From positions 1 to 64,000 of the forward strand of contig NZ_JQEC01000004.1 in NCBI RefSeq assembly GCF_000764185.1: a stretch of DNA of 64,000 nt. The letters are read 5' to 3'. How positions within the stretch are numbered: position 1 is the first letter of the stretch; every line of letters starts with the position of its first letter. This document shows, one piece after another, positions 17,063-26,978 of this stretch. The stretch comes from Colwellia psychrerythraea (GTDB lineage: Bacteria; Pseudomonadota; Gammaproteobacteria; Enterobacterales; Alteromonadaceae). The notes under the pieces were generated by a model. It saw only the letters and a list, made by a program, of their open reading frames with translations, was not told the DNA's origin and did not search any database. The translations under genes and the position numbers were made by a program.

Positions 17063-19114
17063 ATGCTCAAGGCTAATCTAACACTGTTAGTTATATTACT
17101 TTTATTTGTAGTTAATTTTACTTGGGCTACTACCCAAGAAAGCCTTGCTGAAAGGTTAGCTAATATAGAGTCTTTGGTTGTTTCTCAGCCAGAGCAAGCT
17201 CTTACTGCAATAGACCGACTCAAAAAAAGTAAAATAGAGTTAACTTCTACAGAAAAAATTAAGCTTATTAGGCATGAAGTCGTTGCGAATACTTATCTAA
17301 ATAATCATCAGGTCGCACTTTCTCTTATTGAAGAGGTTAAAGAGTTAGCCGAATATTCAAGTGATAAGAACTCTTTCTGGCACTACTACAACACTAAAGC
17401 CATTGTCTATTGGCATATGGATAATATTGAAGGCTCGCTGGAGTCAAACTTAAAAGCTTATAACGTAGTAAAAAGTATTGACGAGTTTAGTCAAATTCAA
17501 GCCATTAGTGAGGGTAATATTGGTTATGCTTTTATCAAGTTAGGTTTTTTTAAAGAAGCGGTTACTTATTTAGAGTCTGCTTTAGAGAAAGTGTTAACGG
17601 GTAATAATGCGGCTGTTATAGCGAGCACCTATAACAATTTAGGGGAAGCCTACTTAGGGGTAAAAAACTATCAAAAGTCTGCTGAGCTGCTAGAAAAATC
17701 TTTAGACATGAGACTTAAACATCAATTGACATTCCACTCATCATTTTCTTATCAAAATATAGGTTTACTCCTTTATCAACAAAAGCAATACCAACAAGCA
17801 GAAACTGCTTTTAATAAGGCGATTGAAATAAGAGAGCAAGCGGGTTTTGTTAAAGGGCTACTGGTTAGTAAGTTAGCTTTAATTCAAACCTATGTTGCCA
17901 GTAATCAATTGGCCATAGCAGAGCAAGAAGTCAAAAATGTCATCCTGGCAGCAGTAGAGCAAAAAAATAATACCAGCCTAGCTAAAGCTTATGACTTACA
18001 GCGGAAGATATTTGAGCATAAAAAAGACTACCAAAGCGCTTATCAAGCATTGTTGCTTTATCAGCAAACTATTGAGCAAGTGGTTTCGCGTAAAACAAGC
18101 GTTAAAGTGGCTAGTTACCTTAATACTTCAGAGGCAATTTCTAAAGATCTTAATATATTATCGTTAAAAAAGAACGCTGAAATTAAAGACCTACAGGTTA
18201 GCAGCGAACGGCAAAAAACTAACATAATGCTTATTTCGGGTCTTTGTATATTCGTTATATTGACTATCTTTTTATGGGTATTGCAAAGAAGCAAGCAAAT
18301 CATCGCAAGATCTAATAGCAACCTCTCTGAAACATTAACTAAATTGCAGCAAACACAAGAGCAATTAGTTAAATCGGGAAAAATGTCTGCACTGACCACG
18401 TTAGTCTCTAGAATGGCTCATCAAGTAAATACACCTTTAGGTATAGCGGTTACTGGTGTGTCGCACATACATGAAAAAGTTGAAGTTTTTGGCCGGTTAA
18501 TCAAGGGCGGTGAGGTTAAAAAATCAGAGATTGACTCGTTAATTACTGGTTTGAATAAAGGTTGTGAGCTTTCTTTAAACTCTATGAATAACGTCGCCAA
18601 TTTAATAAGCCAATTTAAGCTAATTTCTGAAAGCTTGGAGGCAGAAAAACAGCAAGAATTTGAAGTGTTAGATCACCTGATTAAACAGACAGATCTAATG
18701 CTGATATTACTTAAGCAAGATAAACCAGTAATAAATGTCTATGGAGATAAGGTGCTGATATTAGGTTATCCAGAAGCCTTGAATAAAGTTATTAGTCAAT
18801 TAATTACTAACTCTATAGATCATGCTTTTGAGGGAACTTTAGCCCCCCAAATAGATATTAAAATCGCTAAAACCGATACCCACGTTGAAGTTAAATATCA
18901 AGATAATGGCAAAGGAATAGACCCTACTATTGTGAATGATGTATTTGAACCTTTTTGTACCACTAAAATGGGAAATAAAAACTTAGGAATGGGACTAAGC
19001 ATAGTATATAACCTAGTCGTTCAGCTGATGCAGGGAGATATTCAATGCTATGATAAGCAGGGAAATGGCATCATTTTTTGTATCACTCTACCCCTGAGCG
19101 TTAAGTCAGTTTAG
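17063..19114 (+). CDS. TPR-repeat sensor histidine kinase
   Basis: A 683-residue membrane protein. Signal peptide (about 1-22), then a periplasmic array of tetratricopeptide repeats (about 80-340, for example AVIASTYNNLGEAYLGVKNY), one transmembrane helix (about 386-406), a short coiled coil, and a cytoplasmic kinase core. The phosphoacceptor is probably His453 in MAHQVNTPLG, a variant of the usual HE(L/I)(R/K)TPL box. The ATP-binding domain has the N box around Asn583, DNGKGI from Asp614, and NLGMGLSIVYNLV. The TPR sensor should detect a protein or peptide partner outside the membrane (inference). No response regulator is adjacent, so its partner must be elsewhere. Confidence 0.87.
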   Translation: MLKANLTLLVILLLFVVNFTWATTQESLAERLANIESLVVSQPEQALTAIDRLKKSKIELTSTEKIKLIRHEVVANTYLNNHQVALSLIEEVKELAEYSSDKNSFWHYYNTKAIVYWHMDNIEGSLESNLKAYNVVKSIDEFSQIQAISEGNIGYAFIKLGFFKEAVTYLESALEKVLTGNNAAVIASTYNNLGEAYLGVKNYQKSAELLEKSLDMRLKHQLTFHSSFSYQNIGLLLYQQKQYQQAETAFNKAIEIREQAGFVKGLLVSKLALIQTYVASNQLAIAEQEVKNVILAAVEQKNNTSLAKAYDLQRKIFEHKKDYQSAYQALLLYQQTIEQVVSRKTSVKVASYLNTSEAISKDLNILSLKKNAEIKDLQVSSERQKTNIMLISGLCIFVILTIFLWVLQRSKQIIARSNSNLSETLTKLQQTQEQLVKSGKMSALTTLVSRMAHQVNTPLGIAVTGVSHIHEKVEVFGRLIKGGEVKKSEIDSLITGLNKGCELSLNSMNNVANLISQFKLISESLEAEKQQEFEVLDHLIKQTDLMLILLKQDKPVINVYGDKVLILGYPEALNKVISQLITNSIDHAFEGTLAPQIDIKIAKTDTHVEVKYQDNGKGIDPTIVNDVFEPFCTTKMGNKNLGMGLSIVYNLVVQLMQGDIQCYDKQGNGIIFCITLPLSVKSV

Positions 19115-19187
19115 ATTAAAAATTAACGAAGCAGTATAGGTTTATATTCCTCAATTTTTACATCATTGCCTAGCCCTGAAACTAAAG

Positions 19188-20087
19188 TTATAACTGACTA
19201 ATTATCTGGCTTAACCATCGGTGACTGGTTTTACTGTTGTTTAATTTGTGCCAATATAAATTGAGCTGATAGTTAGGTATGGCAATGGGTGGGGTGAAGA
19301 TCTCAATATCGACAGTTTTGGCGACATGTTCGGCCATAAGTCGTGGAAATGTTAGCAGGTGATCTGAGTTTGCTATGATATATGGGGCAGCCATTATACT
19401 CGGTAGTTGCAAAGAAACATGACGGCTAAGCCCCAGTTTAGCTAGCTGCTGATCAACAATACCTTTTTTTTCAGCCCAAGGTGATAATCGAACATGAGAT
19501 AAGTCCAAATAGGTATCTAGCGTTAAGCCATTTGTTAGTTGAGGGTGGTTTTTCCTTGCTATGGTGCAATAGCTATCTTCTAACCATGTTTGCCGCTCAA
19601 TGGTGGATGATTTTTCAATTTCATGACTAAAACCTAAGACAAAATCTAATTCGCCAGTAACAAGTCTTGCTGTCGGGGACTTTTCTTCACATGGAATCAC
19701 AGAGATGCTGATGTTAGGTGCTACTTTGCTAATATGGCTGATAAGTTTTGGTAATAAATTAAATTGAGTGTAATCGGTGGCTGAAAACGTTAATTCTATA
19801 TCACTGGTGGCGGGATCAAACACTAAGCTACTATTTAAGCCACTATGAATTTGAGCTAAAGCAGGGGTTATATGGTTTGCTAATTCATGGGCGAAGGGGG
19901 TTGGCTCCATAACGTTATTGATACGGACAAATAAATCATCGGATAAACGTTTTCTAAGCCGGGATAACCCATGGCTGAACGCTGACTGACTAAGGAAAAT
20001 TTCATTAGCTGCCATAGAAACCGAGCGGTAACGGTATAAAGCGTCGAATAAAAGTAATAGGTTTAAATCAATTTGATGTAGATTCAT
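19188..20087 (-). CDS. LysR-family transcriptional regulator
   Basis: A 299-residue regulator with an N-terminal winged helix-turn-helix (about 5-65: LNLLLLFDALYRYRSVSMAA and SQSAFSHGLSRLRKRL) and a C-terminal periplasmic-binding-like effector domain (about 90-299). The N-terminal signature LHQIDLNLLLLFDALYR resembles the NodD/LeuO-type branch. It is divergent from the GNAT gene (123 bases), which it may regulate; ligand unknown. Confidence 0.88.
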   Translation of the reverse strand: MNLHQIDLNLLLLFDALYRYRSVSMAANEIFLSQSAFSHGLSRLRKRLSDDLFVRINNVMEPTPFAHELANHITPALAQIHSGLNSSLVFDPATSDIELTFSATDYTQFNLLPKLISHISKVAPNISISVIPCEEKSPTARLVTGELDFVLGFSHEIEKSSTIERQTWLEDSYCTIARKNHPQLTNGLTLDTYLDLSHVRLSPWAEKKGIVDQQLAKLGLSRHVSLQLPSIMAAPYIIANSDHLLTFPRLMAEHVAKTVDIEIFTPPIAIPNYQLNLYWHKLNNSKTSHRWLSQIISQL

Positions 20088-20210
20088 TATGAATTTAACA
20101 CATGTTTATATGAATATAATGCACTGTTGTCATAGTACTACAGGCGCTATGATAGCGCCAATAATCAAAAGTAAAAAATCAATTAGCCATGAACAACAAC
20201 GGAGTCATAC

Positions 20211-20696
20211 GTGAATCAATTATCAATTCGTTCAGCTGTAGCTGCAGATAGCAAACAGGTTTTACATTTTATTAAAGAGCTAGCGGCTTATGAAAAAGCT
20301 GAGCATGAAGTGCATGCCACGGAACTAACTATCGAAGAAACAATTTTTTCAAAAGATAGTCATGTTAATGCATTGATTTGTGAGCAAGGAGGAAAACCTG
20401 TGGGTATCGCTATTTATTTTTATAACTATTCAACTTGGTTAGCAAAACCAGGCCTTTATTTGGAGGATCTTTATGTTTCACCTGAACATCGCGGCAAGGG
20501 GGCAGGTAAATTATTACTGAAAAAAATGGCACAAATTGCCTTAGAAAAAGGCTGCGGCCGGTTTGAATGGAGCTGTCTTGATTGGAATACCCCATCACGT
20601 GACTTTTACCAGTCCATTGGCGCCAAATCACAAGATGAATGGGTCGGCTATCGTATGTCTGGTCAAACGCTAATCGATTTTGCCGAGCAAAATTAA
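20211..20696 (+). CDS. GNAT-family N-acetyltransferase (diamine/thialysine acetyltransferase-like)
   Basis: A 161-residue single-domain acetyltransferase. The acetyl-CoA motif appears as LYVSPEHRGKGAGKLLLKKM (about 86-105), and the downstream FEWSCLDWNTPSRDFYQSIG is characteristic of the SSAT-like branch that acetylates polyamines or thialysine. The start is a GTG: GGAG at 20201-20204 sits 6 bases upstream, whereas the nearest ATG at 20189 is out of frame. It is followed in the same direction by a LysE exporter after 105 bases. Confidence 0.88.
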   Translation: MNQLSIRSAVAADSKQVLHFIKELAAYEKAEHEVHATELTIEETIFSKDSHVNALICEQGGKPVGIAIYFYNYSTWLAKPGLYLEDLYVSPEHRGKGAGKLLLKKMAQIALEKGCGRFEWSCLDWNTPSRDFYQSIGAKSQDEWVGYRMSGQTLIDFAEQN

Positions 20697-20801
20697 TACG
20701 GCTTAAATGGTTTTATATTTTTTTTAATATATAGAATATCTCCTGCCACAGATTCAGTTAAGCCCAATTTTAAAAAACTCAACTCAACTTAAGGTAATGT
20801 T

Positions 20802-21416
20802 ATGACCCTTATGTCAGGCATAGCGCTTTTTTTTGCGATGTCGATATCAGCCCTAATTCCAGGACCCAGTGTTATGGCTGTTATTTCACGCTCAATATCA
20901 TCAGGAGCTAAAAATGGCTTAATGGTGACCTTAGGTATAGTGATTGCCGACTATGTTTTCATATGCTTAGCATTGACTGGTCTATCAACACTTGTCTCTT
21001 TGTTAGGCGAGTTTACTGCATGGCTTAAGTATTTAGGGGCCAGCTATTTGTTATGGTTGGCTTATCGTACTTGGCAAGCCGATATAGTGCTCACCCAAAG
21101 AGTAGAGTTTCAATCAGAAAGCTTAATCGCCAATATCTTTGTTGGTTTATGTATTGGTCTGGCTAACCCAAAGGCCATTTTATTTTACTTAGGTTTCTTC
21201 CCTGCGTTTATTGAGCTATCAAGTATTGGACTGTATGAAGTCGTTGTTATTTTGTTTATTTCAACCATTGCTGTTGGTGGTGTGCTGAGTGCCTATGCCT
21301 GTGCTGGCGGTAAAGCTGGTCATTTGTTTAAGGGATACCTGGCTCGGCGTGCTCTGAATCGATTATCAAGTAGTATATTAGCCACATGCGGTGTCTTGCT
21401 GGTGGTAAAAGCTTAA
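20802..21416 (+). CDS. LysE/RhtB family exporter
   Basis: A 204-residue inner-membrane protein with about six hydrophobic helices. The N-terminal family motif is ALIPGPSVMAVISRSIS (about 17-33) and the second is GLANPKAILFYLGFFPAF (about 122-139). It belongs to the same superfamily as the gene at 10922 but is not a close duplicate. AAGGTAATGTT provides the Shine-Dalgarno. Substrate unknown; its position after an acetyltransferase gene may be meaningful but is not proof of a pathway. Confidence 0.88.
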   Translation: MTLMSGIALFFAMSISALIPGPSVMAVISRSISSGAKNGLMVTLGIVIADYVFICLALTGLSTLVSLLGEFTAWLKYLGASYLLWLAYRTWQADIVLTQRVEFQSESLIANIFVGLCIGLANPKAILFYLGFFPAFIELSSIGLYEVVVILFISTIAVGGVLSAYACAGGKAGHLFKGYLARRALNRLSSSILATCGVLLVVKA

Positions 21417-21729
21417 CTAGTTTCATAACTTTTATGGCTACTTTCTTGATAACGCTATTTATAGGCGTCACCAAGACTAAAGAATACAGTAGTAGTTTCA
21501 ACCTTTAAGTCACTTCGCCTACTTCTAAAATTAGTTAGGCCTCTTTATTTCCCTCTTCCTCTTAATATGAACTATAGATGGTTGTTAAATTTATGTCTTT
21601 AAAGCGAGTACTGTCAAGGCTGTTACTTGCTTTTTCGTTAGGCAATTTTTAAAGGAAATAAGTTAAGGTAAATTTTAATTATCCTTAAACTCATTTCAAC
21701 TTTAATTTCATCCCGACCTTAGTTTAAAC
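21417..21729. other. Intergenic region between convergent lysE-type and katG genes
   Basis: 313 bases with no gene. An imperfect stem (AGTTAAGG at 21661-21668 with CCTTAAACT at 21683-21691, one bulge) lies 39 bases past the katG stop codon and could end katG transcripts, though no clean T-run follows. Confidence 0.4.
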
Positions 21730-23952
21730 TCATTTTAAGTCAAAGCGATCTAACTGCATGACTTTAACCCAAGCGGCAATAAAGTCATTAATGAACTTCT
21801 TCTCGGCATCGTTTGAGGCGTACACTTCAGCGATGGCTCTTAATTCTGAGCTAGAGCCAAAAATTAAATCGACAGGGGTGGCTTGCCACTTTAATTTTCC
21901 TGAAACACGGTCATGGCCAAGATAAACCCCAACCTTATACTCATCTTTACTCCACACGGTAGCCATATCAAGTAAGTTTACAAAGAAGTCATTGCTCAAT
22001 TTTCCCGGGGTATTGGTGAATACTCCGTAAGATGAGCCGTCATAGTTGGCATCAAGCGAACGCATACCGCCAACAAGTACTGTCATTTCAGGCACATTTA
22101 AACCAAGTGAGTTGGCTTTATCCACTAACATTTCTGCTGGTGACATGTAGCTTTCATCGGTAAAGAAATTACGGAAGCCATCAGCTTTCGGCGCTAAGTA
22201 ATTAAACGATTTAACATCAGTTTGTGCTTGGCTCGCATCAGCACGACCAGGAAAAAATGGCACGGTTACTTGAGTACCAGCTTGCTTGGCGGCATTTTCG
22301 ATTGCGGCAGCGCCAGCTAAAACGATTAAATCAGCCAGCGATACTTGGCTCGAAGACGATGTTTTATTGTATTTCTCCTGAATAATTTCAAGTTTAGCTA
22401 ATACCTTGTTTAACTCTTTTGGGTTATTTACCCGCCAGTTGTTTTGCGGTGCAAGGTTAATGCGAGCACCATTGGCACCACCACGCATATCAGTAACTCT
22501 ATGACTCGACGCTGCCGCCCAAGCAGTTCTGACTAACTCCGCAGTAGTTAAGCCGGAATTTACAACTTGCTGTTTAAGCTTGTTGATCTCTTTGTTGGTA
22601 ATAAGCGGGTGTTTTACCGCCGGAATAGGGTCTTGCCAAGTTAATACTTCACTTGGTACTTCTGTGCCGACATACCTAGCTCTAGGTCCCATATCTCTGT
22701 GGGTTAACTTAAACCAAGCTTTAGCAAAGGCTTTATCAAATTGAGCAGGGTCTTTTCTAAAACGCTCAACAATTTTACGAAAGCTAGGATCTTCCTTTAA
22801 AGCAATATCAGTAGTGAACATAATAGGAGCGTTACGCTTATTAGGGATGTGAGCATCGGGCACTAAATTAGCCGCTGCTTTATTATCAGGAATCCACTGC
22901 TTTGCTCCGGCTGGGCTTTTTGTTAGTACCCAATTAAAGTTCATTAGATTGTCTAAGTAATTAGATGACCACTTTGTCGGGGTAACCGTCCAAGCGCCTT
23001 CTAAGCCACTGGTGATAGTATCTGCACCAACACCAGTGCCACATTTATTTTTCCAGCCTAAGCCTTGGTCTTCAATAGTCGCTGCTGCTGGCTCTGCGCC
23101 AACACATTTACTCGGTTTTTTCGCGCCATGTGCCTTACCCAAAGTATGACCACCAGCAAGTAAAGCCACTATTTCTTCATCATTCATTGCCATACGGCCA
23201 AATGACATTCTAATATCTTTAGCAGCTAACAGTGGATCAGGGTTACCATGTGGGCCTTCAGGATTAACATAAATTAAGCCCATTTCTACCGCTGCTAATG
23301 GGCCTTTTAGTTTACCCTTTTTATCGCGACGTTCATCAGTAAGCATGGCGGCTTCAGGTCCCCAATAAACTAAATCGGGTTCCCAATCATCGGTTCTACC
23401 ACCAGCAAAACCAAAGGTTTTAAAACCCATAGACTCAAGGGCGACATTGCCTGAAAGTACCATTAAATCAGCCCAAGAAAGTTGACGACCGTATTTTTGT
23501 TTAACCGGCCATAATAAACGACGCGCTTTATCTAAATTAGCATTGTCTGGCCAACTATTTAGTGGATCGAATCGTTGTTGTCCGCCAGATGCGCCACCGC
23601 GGCCATCGTGCACGCGATAAACACCGGCACTGTGCCATGCCATGCGTATCATTAATGGACCATAATGGCCCCAGTCTGCAGGCCACCAAGCTTTTGAGTC
23701 AGTAAGTGTGCTTTGAATATCTTTTTTAAGTTGGGTTAAATCAAGGCTGGCAAACTCTTTGGCATAATTATATTTTTCGCCGTAAGGGTTGGATTCAGCG
23801 CCATGTTGACGCAGTGGCGATAGGTTTAGTTGTTCAGGCCACCAGAATTGATTAGTTTTTGTTTCACTGGCTGCCAATACTTGTGTCGGCAGTATCATTG
23901 ATGAGAGCGCTACTGATATAGCCGTTGCAATAGGAAGTGTTTTCTTTAACAT
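21730..23952 (-). CDS. katG: Exported bifunctional catalase-peroxidase
   Basis: A 740-residue haem enzyme with two tandem peroxidase-like domains. The distal pocket is intact (Arg103, Trp106, His107 in [12 protein letters not shown]), the covalent Met-Tyr-Trp adduct residues are present (Trp106, Tyr228, Met254), and the proximal His is His269 in [12 protein letters not shown] clear signal peptide (residues 1-28, ending VLA) places it in the periplasm, as in KatP-like or KatG2 enzymes, unlike cytoplasmic KatG. It breaks down hydrogen peroxide. It is divergent from oxyR (203-base gap), so OxyR control is very likely. A possible hairpin lies downstream. Confidence 0.96.
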   Translation of the reverse strand: MLKKTLPIATAISVALSSMILPTQVLAASETKTNQFWWPEQLNLSPLRQHGAESNPYGEKYNYAKEFASLDLTQLKKDIQSTLTDSKAWWPADWGHYGPLMIRMAWHSAGVYRVHDGRGGASGGQQRFDPLNSWPDNANLDKARRLLWPVKQKYGRQLSWADLMVLSGNVALESMGFKTFGFAGGRTDDWEPDLVYWGPEAAMLTDERRDKKGKLKGPLAAVEMGLIYVNPEGPHGNPDPLLAAKDIRMSFGRMAMNDEEIVALLAGGHTLGKAHGAKKPSKCVGAEPAAATIEDQGLGWKNKCGTGVGADTITSGLEGAWTVTPTKWSSNYLDNLMNFNWVLTKSPAGAKQWIPDNKAAANLVPDAHIPNKRNAPIMFTTDIALKEDPSFRKIVERFRKDPAQFDKAFAKAWFKLTHRDMGPRARYVGTEVPSEVLTWQDPIPAVKHPLITNKEINKLKQQVVNSGLTTAELVRTAWAAASSHRVTDMRGGANGARINLAPQNNWRVNNPKELNKVLAKLEIIQEKYNKTSSSSQVSLADLIVLAGAAAIENAAKQAGTQVTVPFFPGRADASQAQTDVKSFNYLAPKADGFRNFFTDESYMSPAEMLVDKANSLGLNVPEMTVLVGGMRSLDANYDGSSYGVFTNTPGKLSNDFFVNLLDMATVWSKDEYKVGVYLGHDRVSGKLKWQATPVDLIFGSSSELRAIAEVYASNDAEKKFINDFIAAWVKVMQLDRFDLK

Positions 23953-24155
23953 GTTTTTCCCCTGTTTTTAATTAGTGATAAATAAATTTATATAAATCAT
24001 AAGGAAAGCCGCGGCATTTGAATATTTGATTAACTTGAAGATAAGCTTCTATTTTTCTCATACTAAAAATAATGACTAGTTTGGTATTTCTGATTAAAAT
24101 CACTTTTATGTTCTAAAAAAATAGATATTAAATTATCACTAAGTACTCACAAAAT

Positions 24156-25064
24156 ATGATCTCATTAAAACAACTGCACTATGCATTAGCTATTGAAAAA
24201 ACCTTACACTTTAAAAAGGCGGCAGAGGCATGCAATGTCTCGCAATCGGCTTTAAGCACCGCCATTACTGAGCTTGAAAAGCAATTAGGGGTAGCAGTCT
24301 TTGAACGTAATAATAAGCAGGTATTAGTCACCAATGACGGTCAATTGATACTTAATAAAGCCAAACAGGTGAAGCTAGAGTTAGACGAGCTTTTACACAT
24401 AGCGCAAAGCAATAAAAAACCTTTTGTCAGCCCTATGACTATCGGGGTGATCCCAACAATTGGTCCTTACCTGTTACCTAAAGTATTACCTGAGGTTAGA
24501 AAGCAATATCCAAACTTTAAATTAAAAATCATTGAAGAACAGTCACATGTTTTAGTGGAAAAGGTGCGCATTGGCGAGATTGATGCAGCTGTTCTGGCAT
24601 TGCCTTATCCAATTGAGGGGTTGATGAGTTTTGATTTTTGGCATGAGGATTTTTACTGGGTCTGTCATAAAGATGAATGCCCGGATAAAGTTCAGGAAAT
24701 TAGCAGTGATGAGTTAGAAATAGATAAGTTAATGCTATTAAAAGATGGTCATTGTTTAAAAGAGCACGCCTTAGCGGCGTGTAGTTTGCAAAACAAAAAA
24801 CAAGATACAGATTTTGACTCCGCCAGTTTACATACATTAATTCAAATGGTTGCTGGCAAACTTGGTACGACACTAGTACCACAAATGGCTTTAGATCAAC
24901 TAACCTATAACGAATCAGAAATTAGGGCTATTCACTTAAATGAACCTGGCCCACATAGAACCATTGCCTTAGTGATCAGGCCCAATTATGTCAGAACCAA
25001 TGAGTTAACTATGCTACAAGATATTTTTACTGAACAATTAACCAATAAATGTAGCTTGGCTTAG
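24156..25064 (+). CDS. oxyR: Hydrogen-peroxide-sensing LysR regulator OxyR
   Basis: A 302-residue LysR-family regulator. The N-terminal HTH lies at about 1-60 (ALAIEKTLHFKKAAEACNVS). The redox pair is conserved as Cys200 and Cys209 in GHCLKEHALAAC, with the same 9-residue spacing as Cys199/Cys208 of E. coli OxyR, which form a disulfide on oxidation by peroxide. It activates peroxide defence genes; here the divergent katG is the obvious target. The annotated ATG has no strong Shine-Dalgarno. Confidence 0.95.
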   Translation: MISLKQLHYALAIEKTLHFKKAAEACNVSQSALSTAITELEKQLGVAVFERNNKQVLVTNDGQLILNKAKQVKLELDELLHIAQSNKKPFVSPMTIGVIPTIGPYLLPKVLPEVRKQYPNFKLKIIEEQSHVLVEKVRIGEIDAAVLALPYPIEGLMSFDFWHEDFYWVCHKDECPDKVQEISSDELEIDKLMLLKDGHCLKEHALAACSLQNKKQDTDFDSASLHTLIQMVAGKLGTTLVPQMALDQLTYNESEIRAIHLNEPGPHRTIALVIRPNYVRTNELTMLQDIFTEQLTNKCSLA

Positions 25065-25187
25065 TTTTTATCTTAGTACCGATGAGCTAGTTCAGTTATA
25101 TAGAACACTATCTTCAATATTGTTAAATTTACTGAAGGATCATGATGGGGCACACTAACATCATCATAAAAAAGAAGGTGAACTAAA

Positions 25188-25337
25188 ATGAAAAATATCA
25201 TTAATCATATAGTTAGTACTGTAATAAATACTTTTAAATCAAAGTTAAAATTAACTAGCACCAAAAAAACAGGACTTATTTGTAACTACTCAAACAACTA
25301 TTATGGCGATCAATATTGTCAGACAAAGCTTAAATAA
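25188..25337 (+). CDS. Possible small protein of 49 residues
   Basis: ATG at 25188 follows a good Shine-Dalgarno (GAAGGTG, 7 bases upstream) and opens 49 codons ending in TAA. The product would be basic in its first half (MKNIINHIVSTVINTFKSKL) and end with a Cys-Tyr-rich segment containing two cysteines (CNYSNNYYGDQYC). A strong Rho-independent terminator starts 13 bases after the stop, and no other plus-strand gene except oxyR (123 bases upstream) could use it. So this is either a real small gene, perhaps cotranscribed with oxyR, or part of a small RNA. No family recognised. Confidence 0.45.
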   Translation: MKNIINHIVSTVINTFKSKLKLTSTKKTGLICNYSNNYYGDQYCQTKLK

Positions 25338-25349
25338 AGTTAATATATC

Positions 25350-25395
25350 GGCGAACATCTACCGCTACTTTCATTGGTGGATGTCAGCCTTTTTT
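25350..25395 (+). terminator. Rho-independent terminator after oxyR / small ORF
   Basis: GGC (25350-25352) pairs with GCC (25387-25389), then ACATCTACC (25355-25363) pairs with GGTGGATGT (25376-25384, one G-T wobble), followed by TTTTTT at 25390-25395. The T-run is only on the plus strand. Confidence 0.8.
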
Positions 25396-25415
25396 AAGAG
25401 GAAATTTGATTAGCT

Positions 25416-26741
25416 TTAGTTTTTGACAATAACGCCAGATTTCATGACAAAATCGACACCCAGCAATTCTTTAATATCGATTAATGGACTGTTATCCATG
25501 GCAATAATGTCGGCCATTTTACCCGCCTCAATAGTACCTAACGAGTCTGATTTACCTATTAAGTCAGCGGCATTCACCGTTGCTGTTTTTAATATATCTT
25601 GTGGTTTCATGCCAGCGTTGAACATCAACACAGCTTCTTTACCGTTATTACCATGTTTAGAAACACCGCTATCAGTGCCGTAAGCTATTTTTACTCCGGA
25701 TTTATATGAACGTTTAAAGTTCTCAATCATATCTCCACCGACGCGAATGGCCTTGGCACTAATCGCTGGCGACATAAAGTTGGTGTTTTTTGCTAAATTT
25801 ACCACGGTATCACCGGCCATCAGGGTAGGCACTAAATAAGCGCCAGTTTCTTTGAACAGTTTAATACTTTCTTCATTAGCGTAACTGCCATGTTCAATAC
25901 TATCAACACCGGCTCTTAACGCGGCGTTTATGCCCGCTGCAGCATGGGCATGACTGGCGACTTTTCTGCCTAAGGCATGAGCAGAGTCTATTACTTCTCT
26001 TAATTCATCATCAGCCATTTGTTGGCCTGTACCTGTGTCTGTATCTGACAATACGCCACCAGTAGAGGTTATTTTTATCACATCAGCACCAAACTTAATT
26101 GCTCGGCGAGTAGCACGACGACAATCATAAGGGCCATCACAGACAGTTTTAGCTGTATGCATTTCTAACAGAGCAGGGCTCATGCCATCAACATCGCCAT
26201 GACCTCCAGTTACGGCAACATTACTGCCAGCGGCAATAATTCTTGGTCCTTGAAGGTAACCTTTAGCAATACCATCACGTAGAGCATAACTTTGCTCGGC
26301 GTTGCCACCTAAATCTCTAACGGTGGTAAAGCCGGCCATCAAGGTTTTTTTAGCAAAATAGGCACTTTTAACCAGTTTGTCTGCATCAGACATTTTTAGT
26401 TTTTCACTGTCATTGTTAGGACCTAATTCGCCTTGTAAGTGCACATGCATATCCATCAGCCCAGGCATTACAAAGCTGGTAGATAAATCAACTAATTGTG
26501 CATCTTTAGCGATTTTGTTTGCTGATATAAAGCCCGATTTAACTGCGGTAATTACGCCATTTTTAACGACAATTGTTTGTTTAGTTAAAGGCGCTTTACC
26601 CGGAATTGTTAATACTTTACCAGCATGAATTACCTGGGTTTGTGCAGAAATTTGAGTGGATACTAGGGTAGTTAATGTAAGCCCTATCAGCGTAGAGGTT
26701 TTCATTAATTTTTTACTTAATACCATATTTAATGCTTTCAT
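25416..26741 (-). CDS. Exported amidohydrolase (prolidase/imidazolonepropionase-like)
   Basis: A 441-residue protein with signal peptide (cleavage near SAQ, about residue 34). The amidohydrolase barrel shows the metal site HxH at His99/His101 (LMDMHVHLQ), VIKITSTGG with the probable carboxylated Lys, ASHAHAAAGI and SIEHGSY for the second-metal histidines, and IAYGTDSGV with the catalytic Asp. Related secreted enzymes from marine bacteria act as Xaa-Pro or Xaa-Lys dipeptidases, so periplasmic peptide breakdown is likely (inference). The first ATG is favoured by AGGAAC 5 bases upstream. Monocistronic. Confidence 0.9.
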   Translation of the reverse strand: MKALNMVLSKKLMKTSTLIGLTLTTLVSTQISAQTQVIHAGKVLTIPGKAPLTKQTIVVKNGVITAVKSGFISANKIAKDAQLVDLSTSFVMPGLMDMHVHLQGELGPNNDSEKLKMSDADKLVKSAYFAKKTLMAGFTTVRDLGGNAEQSYALRDGIAKGYLQGPRIIAAGSNVAVTGGHGDVDGMSPALLEMHTAKTVCDGPYDCRRATRRAIKFGADVIKITSTGGVLSDTDTGTGQQMADDELREVIDSAHALGRKVASHAHAAAGINAALRAGVDSIEHGSYANEESIKLFKETGAYLVPTLMAGDTVVNLAKNTNFMSPAISAKAIRVGGDMIENFKRSYKSGVKIAYGTDSGVSKHGNNGKEAVLMFNAGMKPQDILKTATVNAADLIGKSDSLGTIEAGKMADIIAMDNSPLIDIKELLGVDFVMKSGVIVKN

Positions 26742-26914
26742 GATGTTCCTATTGTTATTTTTCTCATTTCACTCACCATAGCAAGCTTATTAATCGTGAG
26801 AAATTCAAATACGTCTAATGAACGAAATCCATGGTTGAGTAGCATAAGTTGAGTGTTGGATAAGATTATTTTTTAGATAAACAGAATTATTGGAAAAAGG
26901 TTTTGTTGAATGAC

Positions 26915-26944
26915 AACAAAAAGTGATGCTTTCAAGGCCTCACT
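26915..26944 (-). terminator. Terminator of the CocE/NonD hydrolase gene
   Basis: Read on the minus strand, AAGTGA..GC pairs with GC..TCACTT (26920-26944) with one mismatch and a 7-base loop, followed by TTTTTGTT. It lies 35 bases past the stop codon. Confidence 0.7.
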
Positions 26945-26978
26945 TCTTCTCTAATTTTTAGTCGATTAAAGAGGTGGG

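Noticed and set aside
10922-21416. The two LysE-family genes as a recent duplication
   Set aside because: They share only family motifs; the sequences differ throughout and have different neighbours.
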